From the IMG/VR virus record IMGVR_UViG_3300032069_000425, positions 1-24,712 of that record: a stretch of 24,712 nt of DNA. The stretch is one strand, 5' to 3'. Each line of letters begins with the position of its first letter. The first letter of the stretch is position 1. The notes below the pieces were generated by a model. It had not been told where the DNA came from and made no database searches. It saw nothing but the letters and a program-made list of their open reading frames with translations. Below are positions 1-6,064 of this stretch, in pieces. Origin of the DNA: a virus. A program made the position numbers and the translations under genes.

Positions 1-140
1 CTTAGACTCTCTGCAGAATACATCCCTGGCACTCCTCGCTGCTCTTCGTTATGTTTCCTACCTCAACGATTACTCAGCGAGGCGTGCCTTCCTTCTCTTT
101 GCTACCTACAAATCCTGAATGCACCCCGCCAGTCTGCCTG

Positions 141-170
141 TTTGCTTTGGGCGGCGGTTTGTGGTAATAT
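141..170 (+). promoter_or_regulatory. possible ssrA promoter
   Basis: A TTTGCT at 141-146 followed after 18 bases by TAATAT at 165-170 could serve as -35 and -10 boxes for ssrA. A start near 177 would then leave a short leader for RNase P to remove at 191, as happens for other tmRNAs. A second -10 candidate, TATGAC, lies at 174-179 but has no good -35 partner. This is weak evidence from spacing and base identity only. The first 140 bases show no convincing gene end on either strand. Confidence 0.3.
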
Positions 171-190
171 ACCTATGACTTTGGAGCCGT

Positions 191-541
191 GGGGGCGATC
201 GGAGTCGACAGGGAAGTGGCGGGCTTTAGCTGCGCGCCGAGGCGCCGCTGGCCTCGTTAAAAGCGGCAAGCCTATAAACGGCACAACTAGCTACGCTCTC
301 GCTGCTTAAGTAAGCAGCGCATCCGCCTGGCCCACTCCGGCGGGGCCGGATTCGGGTGTCAAGACAGCCGGATTGCTCTTCCCGCAACGCTCGTAGCGGG
401 AAGGGGACACCAGACGAGCTGGCAGAGAGGAACCCTGCCTGTAGGGGTCCTCCGAGCGAGATATAAACTACAGGCTACGCGTCGTAGACGCTATTGTCGG
501 CCCTTCTTTGGACCCGGGTTCGAGTCCCGGCGCCTCCACCA
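191..541 (+). ncRNA. ssrA: transfer-messenger RNA (tmRNA)
   Basis: tmRNA rescues stalled ribosomes by acting first as alanyl-tRNA and then as a short mRNA. The 5' end GGGGGCG (191-197) pairs with CGCCTCC (531-537) as a 7-bp acceptor stem with one G-U pair. The T-arm (GGGTTCGAGTCCC, 515-527) precedes an encoded CCA end. An open reading frame from GGC 265 to the TAA at 307-309 encodes the tag GKPINGTTSYALAA. The tag ends in the YALAA proteolysis signal, and its GK start resembles the Bacillus tag. The stop codon lies in a perfect 8-bp hairpin (GCTGCTTA/TAAGCAGC, 301-318), the usual place for helix 5. It is the standard one-piece form of normal length. The 3' end of ssrA is a frequent integration target, which fits the phage genes that follow. 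Confidence 0.95.
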
Positions 542-570
542 AACAACCGAGTACAAAGATTCTCTCTAAC

Positions 571-603
571 GAAAGCGCCGGTGATGTGTGATCCGGCGCT
601 TTC
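571..603 (+). terminator. hairpin after tmRNA, probable terminator
   Basis: GAAAGCGCCGG (571-581) and CCGGCGCTTTC (593-603) form a perfect 11-bp stem with an 11-base loop, 30 bases after the tmRNA. The U-tract after it is poor, so it may terminate weakly, act in both directions, or protect the 3' end before trimming. Confidence 0.5.
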
Positions 604-1074
604 GGCGTTCTACGCGTGGATTTCGTGCTCAGTGGAGATGTCCCAGCGATCTCCAACAGGCCCGGCCTTTGGACTGGCTTCCCGGCCAAAAACACACATC
701 GAGGCCCTGTTTTCTCTCTTTGCCGCCCTTTTCTCTGTTGCCTTTGGACTTTTGCATTTAAGTCCAAAGGAGGTTTTGATCTCAGGTTTGGTACATTTCG
801 CAACCATTCCGCGCTCAAAAGACTGGAGTAGCGAGTGTTACTGCACGGCCATCAACACCGTCGCGAGCGCATGGACAGTCATCAGGTCCAGACGCAATCG
901 TGGGGATGTGTTCAGATGACGCGCAAGGTCTCTTTTCGCGGAAGAGTGAGTCTGGGGTTATGCCGCGATGGAGGTCGCTCGCAAGAGTCAGTAGCGGCTG
1001 CATATAGAGGGAAGAACAGAGGGAACTACGCGCGCTGGAATCGAGACCCAACCACAACGAAGTGATGCGATGGA
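604..1074. other. non-coding stretch, likely left end of the element
   Basis: No reading frame here has a good start site, a recognisable product or a conserved look. Several frames of 60-100 codons exist on both strands but give unremarkable, low-complexity translations. The stretch lies between the host tmRNA and the 3' end of the integration operon, where the left attachment junction of the prophage is expected. It holds the CCTTTGGACT repeat set listed separately. I could not identify the junction itself. Confidence 0.4.
666..770. repeat. CCTTTGGACT repeat set with an 11-bp hairpin
   Basis: The 10-mer CCTTTGGACT occurs at 666-675 and again at 741-750. Its exact reverse complement is at 761-770. 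The last two form a perfect 11-bp inverted repeat (CCTTTGGACTT 741-751, AAGTCCAAAGG 760-770) around the 8-base loop TTGCATTT. The hairpin is followed by AGGTTTTGAT, a poor terminator tail. Repeats of this sort near an integrase could be protein-binding sites or part of an attachment region; that is inference from position. Confidence 0.5.
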
Positions 1075-1485
1075 TCAGATCATCCCCAGTTCCGTGCGCT
1101 GGTCGGCCCACATTACCGGCAACTGTTTCGTCAGCTTCGTCAGCGACAACCCACTCGGCTCGTTGCCTATCAGTACGGCTTCGATGATGTCGGGCGCAAG
1201 AAGCGTCAGCCGTAGCAACCTGGCGGCGAATGAGACGTCCAGTCCTATCTCCCGCGCGAGGTCCGAGACCGAATCGAACTTACCCTCGTCAAGAAGCTTC
1301 TGCCACCTGTGCGCCCGGGCAATGGCTATGACGAGTGCTTCCTGATGAGAAGGACGCATGGGGCTTTCGGCCGCGAACGCCTGCGGCAGAATCACCTCCT
1401 TTCTGCCCCCTCGCTTCTTCAATGTGAGCGGCACGTTGACTACTATGCCGTTGTCATCATTCTGTAATGTGACTCCAGTCATCAT
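1075..1485 (-). CDS. ParB/KorB-like HTH protein linked to serine recombinase
   Basis: A 136-aa protein whose start overlaps the recombinase stop in ATGATGA, so the two are translationally coupled. AAAGGAG lies about nine bases upstream of the first ATG. An N-terminal stretch rich in Lys/Arg/Gly (KKRGGRK, residues ~24-30) precedes a helical region, residues ~45-120. That region contains a ParB/KorB-type helix-turn-helix signature (SVSDLAREIGLDVSFAARLL). From memory, the family is a small conserved protein found right after large serine recombinases together with a DUF2924 gene in many bacteria and prophages. Its biochemical role is not established as far as I know. DNA binding, perhaps helping or steering the recombinase, is inference. 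It is the last gene of the leftward operon. Confidence 0.8.
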   Translation of the reverse strand: MMTGVTLQNDDNGIVVNVPLTLKKRGGRKEVILPQAFAAESPMRPSHQEALVIAIARAHRWQKLLDEGKFDSVSDLAREIGLDVSFAARLLRLTLLAPDIIEAVLIGNEPSGLSLTKLTKQLPVMWADQRTELGMI

Positions 1486-3056
1486 TCGACGTGACTCCTT
1501 TCGTGTTGGTCCGCCGTGTTCCGTACCTCGCTGACCAGCGAGTGCAATCCGTTGCTGCGGATTCTGATGTTCATGCCGTCGACGTTTACGGTGACGCGCT
1601 CGACGAGCAACTGGACTATGCGCGACTGCTCCAGGGGGAAGAGTTCATCCCAGATCGGGTCGAGCCTGCGCAGAGATTCCGCGACGTCGCGCTCGCTTAC
1701 AAGCCGTGCCTGCATTCCATGTATCTCTTCGTCTATGTCTCGGAACCTGCGTTGAGTATCAACGAACTCCTCGTTGGTCCGGCGTATCTCGTCGGTCGTC
1801 TCGCTGTCCGATGCGCCGGAGTCCAACAGCCGGGATGCGGCCTGCTTGAGTTCGGCAAGCCGTGCTTCCAGTTCTGTTCTCTCTGAACGCAGTCGCTCAA
1901 GCTCTTCGGCCTCAAGCCCCCGAGTCGCCTGATAGGTCTGGGCTATCATCTCAGGCGACTTGAACATCGCGCGAAGCTGTTGGATGACGGCTCCTTCCAT
2001 GTCTCCGGCGGGGACCGACTTGACTGGGCAGTTGCTGTGCCCCGTCTTGGACGCCCTGCCGCATGTGTAGTAGCGGTAGTTTCTGTGGGCCGTTCCGGTG
2101 GACACGGGGCTCATTGCCGTGTCGCACGCTCCGCATCGGATGAGGCCCTTCAGAAGTGCGGGAGCTTTCGCGCGGACGTGCTGAGAGCGATGGCGCTTGT
2201 TATTCTCGATAACCGAATGCGCTCGTTCCCATAGGTCTATGGTGACAATCGCTTCGTGTTCTCCGGGGAAGGTCTTGTCCTTGTGGATCACCTCGCCGAG
2301 GTACGTCCGGTTGTACAGCACGCGGTAGATGTGCGTCTTGTTCCAGGGCTTGCCCTGCCGGAAGACGCCTTTCTTGGTCATCCAGGCTTTGGTGGTCACC
2401 CCCTTCCTGTTGAGTTCCTCCGCAACGGTCAGAGGGGACCCGATCTCCGCGAAGCGTTTGAAAATGTGGCGCACCAACTTCGCCTCTTCGGGGTTCACGA
2501 CCAGGCGCGTCTTTTCGGGGTCCACATCGTAGCCGAGCGGTGGTGTGCCGCCAGTGAACTTGCCCTTGCGTTTCGCCGCCGCGACCTTATCGCGGATACG
2601 TTCCCCGATGATCTCGCGCTCGAACTGAGCGAAACTCAGCAATATATTGAGCGTGAGCCTGCCCATGGATGTCGTCGTGGAAAACTGCTGCGTTACGCTA
2701 ACAAACGACACGCCGTTCCGGTCGAACGCCTCGATGATCTTGGCGAAGTCCAAGAGCGACCGGGAGAGTCGGTCCACCTTGTAGACGACCACGCAATCGA
2801 CTCGGTGGTTCTCCACATCGTCCAACAGTCGTTCAAGTGCCGGACGATCCATCGTTCCGCCCGAGAAGCCGCCGTCGTCGTAGCGCTGCGGCATGACGGC
2901 CCAACCTTCGTGCCGCTGGCTTATGATGAACGCTTCGGCGGCTTCGCGTTGGGCGTCCAGGCTGTTGAACTCCTGCTCCAAACCCTCCTCGGTGGATTTC
3001 CTGGTGTAGATTGCACAACGAACGCGCGGGGTGGTCGTGCTCTGTGTCTTGGTCAT
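1482..3056 (-). CDS. large serine recombinase (phage integrase)
   Basis: Site-specific DNA recombinase that would integrate and excise the element. The N-terminal resolvase domain (~residues 10-155) has the catalytic Ser in YTRKSTEEG and the conserved DRLSRSLLDFA arginines. The recombinase domain (PF07508 type, ~170-290) contains the GKPWNKTHIYRVLYNRTYLG signature. A zinc ribbon follows (~300-365) with CGAC and a later pair of cysteines, then a coiled coil rich in Glu/Leu/Arg (~385-465), usual for large serine integrases. About 524 aa is a normal length. I chose ATG 3056 because it overlaps the DUF2924 stop as ATGA; an in-frame GTG at 3065 is the alternative. It is intact, with no frameshift or missing catalytic residue seen. 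It lies in a three-gene module with DUF2924 upstream and a ParB-like protein downstream. Confidence 0.95.
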   Translation of the reverse strand: MTKTQSTTTPRVRCAIYTRKSTEEGLEQEFNSLDAQREAAEAFIISQRHEGWAVMPQRYDDGGFSGGTMDRPALERLLDDVENHRVDCVVVYKVDRLSRSLLDFAKIIEAFDRNGVSFVSVTQQFSTTTSMGRLTLNILLSFAQFEREIIGERIRDKVAAAKRKGKFTGGTPPLGYDVDPEKTRLVVNPEEAKLVRHIFKRFAEIGSPLTVAEELNRKGVTTKAWMTKKGVFRQGKPWNKTHIYRVLYNRTYLGEVIHKDKTFPGEHEAIVTIDLWERAHSVIENNKRHRSQHVRAKAPALLKGLIRCGACDTAMSPVSTGTAHRNYRYYTCGRASKTGHSNCPVKSVPAGDMEGAVIQQLRAMFKSPEMIAQTYQATRGLEAEELERLRSERTELEARLAELKQAASRLLDSGASDSETTDEIRRTNEEFVDTQRRFRDIDEEIHGMQARLVSERDVAESLRRLDPIWDELFPLEQSRIVQLLVERVTVNVDGMNIRIRSNGLHSLVSEVRNTADQHERSHVE

Positions 3057-3553
3057 TGGCCGCACCTGCCGTTGTTCTTGTGCGATTCCTTCAGGCCGAA
3101 GAAGGCCCGGCCGTTCCAGTGAGTGCCGGTAATCGCTGTGGCGATGGCGGTGAGTGACTTGTAGCGTCGTCCGTCATACTCGAACCCGCCGTAAACCACG
3201 GTCACCTCATACGTTCTGCCGTTCCACTCACGCACCAGCCGCGTGCCCGCGACCGGCACACCGACCTTGCGCTTCCTCTCGGTGCGCCTTCCATCGAGGC
3301 TACCTCCGTTTTCGTCGAAGCCTTGGGCATCAAGGATTTCATCCATGGTCGTGCGCGCCCTGTCGGAAAGGCCACCGTAGGCTATCTCCTGGATGCGGTA
3401 GGCCAGGCGCTTGATGAGATACGGCCGGTTGCATGCCATTGGCTCCTTGCCGTGGAGCGTTCGCCAGAGTTGGCAAAGTTCCTCGTGGCTCAGGCCGTCG
3501 AGATCCGCGATCTGCTTCAAGACCGAATCGCCGGTTCTGGTACTTGTCGTCAT
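3053..3553 (-). CDS. DUF2924 family protein
   Basis: A 166-aa protein matching DUF2924 by its typical blocks: an N-terminal LCQLWRTLHGKEP segment, then RPYLIKRLAYRIQEIAYGGLS (residues ~43-63), and a C-terminal GTRLVREWNGRTYEVTVVYG, RRYKSLTAIATAITGTHWNG and FFGLK. From memory, these genes almost always sit directly before large serine recombinases; their function is unknown and DNA binding is often suspected. A GGGGGT sequence precedes ATG 3553, and the stop overlaps the recombinase start by four bases. The C-terminal block resembles a small DNA-binding fold used in other recombination-linked proteins, but I cannot show that from the sequence. Confidence 0.9.
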   Translation of the reverse strand: MTTSTRTGDSVLKQIADLDGLSHEELCQLWRTLHGKEPMACNRPYLIKRLAYRIQEIAYGGLSDRARTTMDEILDAQGFDENGGSLDGRRTERKRKVGVPVAGTRLVREWNGRTYEVTVVYGGFEYDGRRYKSLTAIATAITGTHWNGRAFFGLKESHKNNGRCGQ

Positions 3554-3586
3554 TCATTACCCCCAGATAGCGCCTCCGAATGGGAA

Positions 3587-3994
3587 CTACCGCTTGCCTC
3601 TCGCGACAGTGCGCATCTGCGCCAGGGTCTTGCCTCTGGTCATCTGAACGTGCGGTCGGTCCCTGAACTTCTTCCAGTCACCGCCCCACTCCAGGCCGCA
3701 CTGTCTGGCGATACGTCCGAACGCATCCCACGGACCATTCCATGTGACCTTGCCGTCGATTATGAAGGCGTAGTCGGCGGCGAGGCCGAAGTTATGCCAA
3801 CTGTACCCGCCGCGCGCGTTGGTCACAACGCTTCCGGGTGCGGTACGGCCCTTGGCATACAATCCGTTCTGGCTTTCGATGGACCTGTAGCCCCAGGTCA
3901 GAACGACCTTGATGCCGTGGTCGGCAAGCTTCTTCTCGAAGAGGTTGAGCCTCTTGGCGAACTCCGGGTCAAGCCCGACCCTTGATGCGCTCAT
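3587..3994 (-). CDS. M15 family peptidase, phage endolysin type
   Basis: A 135-aa zinc peptidase of the L-alanyl-D-glutamate or D-Ala-D-Ala endopeptidase group (VanY/CwlK/T5 endolysin-like), expected to cut peptidoglycan cross-links or stems. Visible signatures are GYRSIESQNGLYAKGR, with the Arg/Ser/Gln block that shapes the active site, then SWHNFGLAADYAF (zinc-binding H and D in HxxxxxxD) and RPHVQM (third zinc-binding His). I chose ATG 3994 rather than the ATG at 4030 because GGAGAG lies just before it and it overlaps the upstream gene as ATGA. There is no signal peptide or membrane segment. The protein is a bare catalytic domain, so in a phage it would need a holin for export; none is visible here. 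Its place in the integrase operon, not in a late lysis cassette, is unusual. Confidence 0.88.
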   Translation of the reverse strand: MSASRVGLDPEFAKRLNLFEKKLADHGIKVVLTWGYRSIESQNGLYAKGRTAPGSVVTNARGGYSWHNFGLAADYAFIIDGKVTWNGPWDAFGRIARQCGLEWGGDWKKFRDRPHVQMTRGKTLAQMRTVARGKR

Positions 3995-4203
3995 CGGCTC
4001 TCTCCATTCGGAAGCGGTTTGTTGGTGCAATGAACGCTCTTTTCGACGAAAACATCAAGTCCTGGTTCGGAGAAAGAGCGGTCTTTCCTGATCCGGTTCA
4101 TCTCACGTTTCCTCCCGCGTAGTATTCCGGCGGCCAGAATCCCCGCCACCTCGATCATTCGTTCGTCGAATGTCAGCCAGTCAAGTGCTGTATTCACGTT
4201 CAT
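3991..4203 (-). CDS. small protein of unknown function
   Basis: A 70-aa protein, first gene of the leftward operon. ATG 4203 is chosen because AAAGGAGT lies seven bases upstream. The stop overlaps the peptidase start. The N-terminal half is helical with LTFDERMIEVAGILAAGILR, and the second half is charged. The hydrophobic patch is too short for a membrane span, so this is not an obvious holin. From memory, short proteins with an 'AAILAxGILRLR'-type helix occur near recombinase modules in other bacteria, with no known function. A small DNA-binding or excision factor is possible but unsupported. Confidence 0.65.
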   Translation of the reverse strand: MNVNTALDWLTFDERMIEVAGILAAGILRGRKREMNRIRKDRSFSEPGLDVFVEKSVHCTNKPLPNGESR

Positions 4204-4250
4204 CGGCACTCCTTTCCGCTGGTCTCGGTGCAAACACCCCACACTATGTA

Positions 4251-4279
4251 TTTACAGGTAAACTCGAAAAGGCGGGCAA
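4251..4279 (-). promoter_or_regulatory. candidate leftward promoter of the integration operon
   Basis: On the minus strand, TTGCCC (4279-4274) and TGTAAA (4256-4251) are 17 bases apart, each matching four of six consensus bases. They would start transcription near 4244, about 40 bases before the first gene. The -10 box lies within the 12-bp palindrome TTTACAGGTAAA (4251-4262), a possible operator. The evidence is moderate: spacing is ideal but the boxes are imperfect. Confidence 0.4.
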
Positions 4280-4304
4280 CTTCTATGGGGGAATGTGCCT
4301 AACG

Positions 4305-4321
4305 CCTGATCACCGATCAGG
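4305..4321. promoter_or_regulatory. 17-bp palindrome, operator-like
   Basis: CCTGATC (4305-4311) and GATCAGG (4315-4321) are perfect inverted arms around ACC. Size and symmetry suit a dimeric phage repressor. The site lies between the two divergent promoters and one base from the LexA-like box. It is unrelated in sequence to the inverted repeat over the rightward promoter, so a different protein may bind it. Confidence 0.45.
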
Positions 4322-4333
4322 GAACACTTGTTC
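4322..4333. promoter_or_regulatory. LexA/DinR-like SOS box
   Basis: GAACACTTGTTC fits the GAAC-N4-GTTC core of the Bacillus DinR/actinobacterial LexA box (CGAAC-N4-GTTCG); the right flanking G also matches. It lies in the control region of a prophage with an ImmA-type peptidase, where SOS control would make sense. A 10-base core has a modest chance of arising by luck, so the assignment is tentative. Confidence 0.4.
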
Positions 4334-4403
4334 GTTATGATGTGATTTGCCGTCCCCATTGCAACCGTGCGAGGGGCAAGGCGAAATATTCTTCAGGCTG
4401 GCG

Positions 4404-4432
4404 TTGACAATGTCTACGGACAGGCTTATAAT
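4404..4432 (+). promoter_or_regulatory. consensus sigma-70 promoter of the repressor operon
   Basis: TTGACA (4404-4409) and TATAAT (4427-4432) both match the consensus exactly and are 17 bases apart. Transcription should start near 4439-4440, giving a leader of about 30 bases before the XRE gene. Such a perfect promoter implies strong repression; the flanking inverted repeat is the obvious operator. Confidence 0.88.
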
Positions 4433-4448
4433 GACTGTAGACATTGTC
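4406..4448. promoter_or_regulatory. paired operators bracketing the repressor promoter
   Basis: GACAATGTCTAC (4406-4417) and GTAGACATTGTC (4437-4448) are perfect 12-bp inverted repeats. Each contains a near-palindrome of the form GACA-N-TGTC, so each arm could itself be a repressor dimer site. One overlaps the -35 box and the other covers the start point. Binding at either would block the promoter, so autoregulation by the XRE protein is the likely role (inference). Confidence 0.7.
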
Positions 4449-4470
4449 GACTCAAAGGAAGGTGTAAGCG

Positions 4471-4824
4471 ATGGGTTTTGGAAAAAGGTTCCGACAGCTC
4501 AGACTAGACCGGAACATGAGCGTTCGAGAGGTGGCGTCGAAGGCGGGGATGGACTTTACGCTGTTGTCCAAAATGGAGCTTGAGATGAGGCCACCGCCCG
4601 AGATTCATTTCATTTTCGCGCTAGTCGATGCCCTAGAGATCGAGGACGCAAAGAAGCTGGAGGAGATAATGGAGGAATTGGTGACTCTTGCCACCGAGTC
4701 TCACGAAAGCGCGGGTCAGAGGCTTACAGAGGAGCAGCTTCAGAAGTTCAGGTGCTCGGAGTCTGCCAGGGTATTCATGCGCTTGAAGCCTAAGGGCAAG
4801 CGCGAAGGAGGGAAGTCCAAGTGA
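4471..4824 (+). CDS. XRE-family transcriptional repressor
   Basis: A 117-aa protein with an N-terminal helix-turn-helix of the Cro/CI-XRE type (residues ~5-60): FGKRFRQLRLDRNMSVREVA, then KAGMDFTLLSKMELEMRPPP, then a hydrophobic helix. The C-terminal part is charged and ends in a Lys/Arg-rich tail. It lacks the LexA-like self-cleaving domain, consistent with inactivation by the metallopeptidase encoded next. ATG 4471 has GGAAGGTG upstream. It is transcribed from the consensus promoter at 4404-4432 and probably binds the GACA-N-TGTC sites there. It overlaps the next gene as GTGA. This XRE plus ImmA arrangement matches the ImmR/ImmA immunity pair of ICEBs1 and many prophages. Confidence 0.88.
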   Translation: MGFGKRFRQLRLDRNMSVREVASKAGMDFTLLSKMELEMRPPPEIHFIFALVDALEIEDAKKLEEIMEELVTLATESHESAGQRLTEEQLQKFRCSESARVFMRLKPKGKREGGKSK

Positions 4825-5705
4825 GAAATCCCTATTCGGGAAAGGACTGGTGGCGAAGGGTTCGACTGCCTCAGATCGAGGGACTGGCATCCGAACAGAT
4901 TATGCGCTACGAGTCCAGAGTGTGCAAGATAGACACGCCCTGGATACCGGTTGACAAGTTCGTGGAGAATCTCTGGAAGTACGAGCTGCTCTACGACGAT
5001 CCACAACGCCACGGGGCAGCCCCTGGAGCGTTAGCGGTACTCCGACCTGACCTCCAATTGGTAGTGGTAAGTGACCATCCTGCGGATCGGGCGCGGTTGG
5101 AGTGGAACGCTGCTCATGAAGGCGCACATATCGTGGTGCATGTGCCTCCTGCTAATGAACCGAGTCAGGGGAGCCTATCGTTTGGAAACGAAATCGAAGC
5201 TGGCACGGGGGAACGAGCCGTCTATTGCAGAGATAGAGCCTGTGGTTTCCTGGACGGCCCAGAGCAACCATACATGTATCGAGAAGCAGAGTATTTCGCC
5301 GGGTGCCTGCTCATGCCGAGGGAGCGATATGAGCCGCTCGCCAAGATGCGACTCATAGAAGCCTTAGAGGAGTGCATGAGTCGGGGAAGGATTGGCCTGC
5401 AAGATATTGAGTCGAGTGAAAGGCTTAGATCAGCCGTGTATACTCAGGCCGTTGAATTGGCTGTTGGCAGAATGGCAGAGGCCGACCTGAACGGCAGTGT
5501 GTCGAAGCAGGCGCAGAAGATCAGACTCTCCGGTGGCGAATTGGGCCTGATCCGTGAGACGGGCGAGACAGAACAGGCATCCGCATTCGGGGTCTACATG
5601 CGGAAGAGCTACGAGTTCAGCGGGCACCTGGTAGTTCTGGCATCTCGCGAACTGGATTTGGATTTCTCTCCCGAATGGCGGGGGACAGAGCTTACTTTGA
5701 GATAG
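4821..5705 (+). CDS. ImmA/IrrE-type zinc metallopeptidase
   Basis: A 294-aa protein with the gluzincin motif HEGAH (residues 99-103) within AAHEGAHIVVH, and the downstream REAEYFAGCLLMP block typical of ImmA/IrrE (usually E..ANxFAxxLLMP), which supplies the third zinc ligand. ImmA-type enzymes cleave their cognate XRE repressor after DNA damage or cell-cell signalling and so induce the element. The GTG start at 4821 overlaps the repressor stop, and GGAGGGAAG lies upstream. Between the HExxH and the Glu block is an insert with two cysteines (YCRDRACGF), not typical of the family and perhaps a metal or redox site. The C-terminal third (~residues 200-294) has no motif I recognise and may be the sensing part. 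Confidence 0.88.
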   Translation: MRNPYSGKDWWRRVRLPQIEGLASEQIMRYESRVCKIDTPWIPVDKFVENLWKYELLYDDPQRHGAAPGALAVLRPDLQLVVVSDHPADRARLEWNAAHEGAHIVVHVPPANEPSQGSLSFGNEIEAGTGERAVYCRDRACGFLDGPEQPYMYREAEYFAGCLLMPRERYEPLAKMRLIEALEECMSRGRIGLQDIESSERLRSAVYTQAVELAVGRMAEADLNGSVSKQAQKIRLSGGELGLIRETGETEQASAFGVYMRKSYEFSGHLVVLASRELDLDFSPEWRGTELTLR

Positions 5706-5717
5706 GGAGGCAGTTAT

Positions 5718-5900
5718 TTGGACGAAAGTAAAAAACAGACGACCTGCGAGCTCACTCGCGATGAGATGGCAGTGATTGCGAAGATCAGGGAAGCCGAGCA
5801 CGGCACTGTAGAGGTGCAAGTCAAGAAAAGCGCGATAGTCAACATATCTATGCGCAGGACGTTCCTGCCTCCGAGCCTGGAGGAAACTCGGCAGAATTAG
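5718..5900 (+). CDS. small DUF2292/YezD-like protein
   Basis: A 60-aa protein starting at TTG 5718, chosen because GGGAGG lies eight bases upstream and no other start fits. The core VIAKIREAEHGTVEVQVKKS resembles DUF2292 (YezD), whose pattern is a helix followed by FGxVxIxIxDGxVVxI and a basic end. Here the DG turn is replaced by KKSAI. The function of the family is not known to me. It lies 12 bases after the peptidase gene and probably shares its transcript, followed by a structured leader. It is short, but the ribosome site, conserved-looking core and operon position support it. Confidence 0.6.
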   Translation: MDESKKQTTCELTRDEMAVIAKIREAEHGTVEVQVKKSAIVNISMRRTFLPPSLEETRQN

Positions 5901-5904
5901 CGTG

Positions 5905-6054
5905 ACAACCAGGTAACCACTCGTCGAAGGGAAGAACCCAGGCGAGCCGTCAAAAGGCATTCCAGAGTCCACGTATCTGACCAGAGGGAAGAACCCTCGG
6001 CAGCCCGACAAGAGGACTCCAGGGAATGTGTTTTGAGGGCTCGCCTCTTTTTTT
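5905..6054 (+). promoter_or_regulatory. structured leader RNA with tandem GGGAAGAACCC hairpins
   Basis: Two related segments, 5926-5967 and 5983-6023, each start with the hairpin GGG-AAGAA-CCC (5929-5939; 5986-5996, stem extended to GAGGG/CCCTC in the second). They continue with similar blocks (GGC-AGCC, CAA-AGG, TCCAG). The first hairpin is enclosed by CTCG/CGAG (5920-5923 with 5943-5946). AGGCGAGCC (5940-5948) is exactly complementary to GGCTCGCCT (6038-6046), which directly precedes seven Ts. The 5' domain can therefore pair either within itself or with the terminator arm. This looks like an attenuator or tandem aptamer. I do not recognise it as a known riboswitch class. Confidence 0.55.
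6035..6054 (+). terminator. U-tract terminator of the tandem-hairpin leader
   Basis: GAGG (6035-6038) and CCTC (6044-6047) make a short stem followed by T7 (6048-6054). The stronger alternative is the 9-bp pairing of 6038-6046 with 5940-5948, which also ends one base before the T-tract. It lies 10 bases upstream of the next start codon, a typical place for transcription attenuation. Confidence 0.55.
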
Positions 6055-6064
6055 GGAGCGCGGG

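Noticed and set aside
468-818. 116-codon minus-strand frame containing EAPGLEPGS
   Set aside because: This peptide is the well-known false translation of the T-arm and acceptor end of tRNA/tmRNA genes; the frame overlaps ssrA.
815-1111. 98-codon minus-strand frame between tmRNA and the integration operon
   Set aside because: No good ribosome site, Ser/Arg/Pro-rich unordered translation, no recognised family; more likely non-coding.
2256-3122. 288-codon plus-strand frame opposite the serine recombinase
   Set aside because: Antisense shadow of a high-G+C gene; no domain, and the opposite strand encodes an unmistakable recombinase.
3995-4030. Upstream ATG for the M15 peptidase, adding 12 residues
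   Set aside because: It has no ribosome site and lies inside the preceding gene; ATG 3994 has GGAGAG and an ATGA overlap.
5905-6054. Two similar segments considered as a short CRISPR array
   Set aside because: Only two imperfect copies, each with its own hairpin and a terminator after them, and no cas genes nearby.
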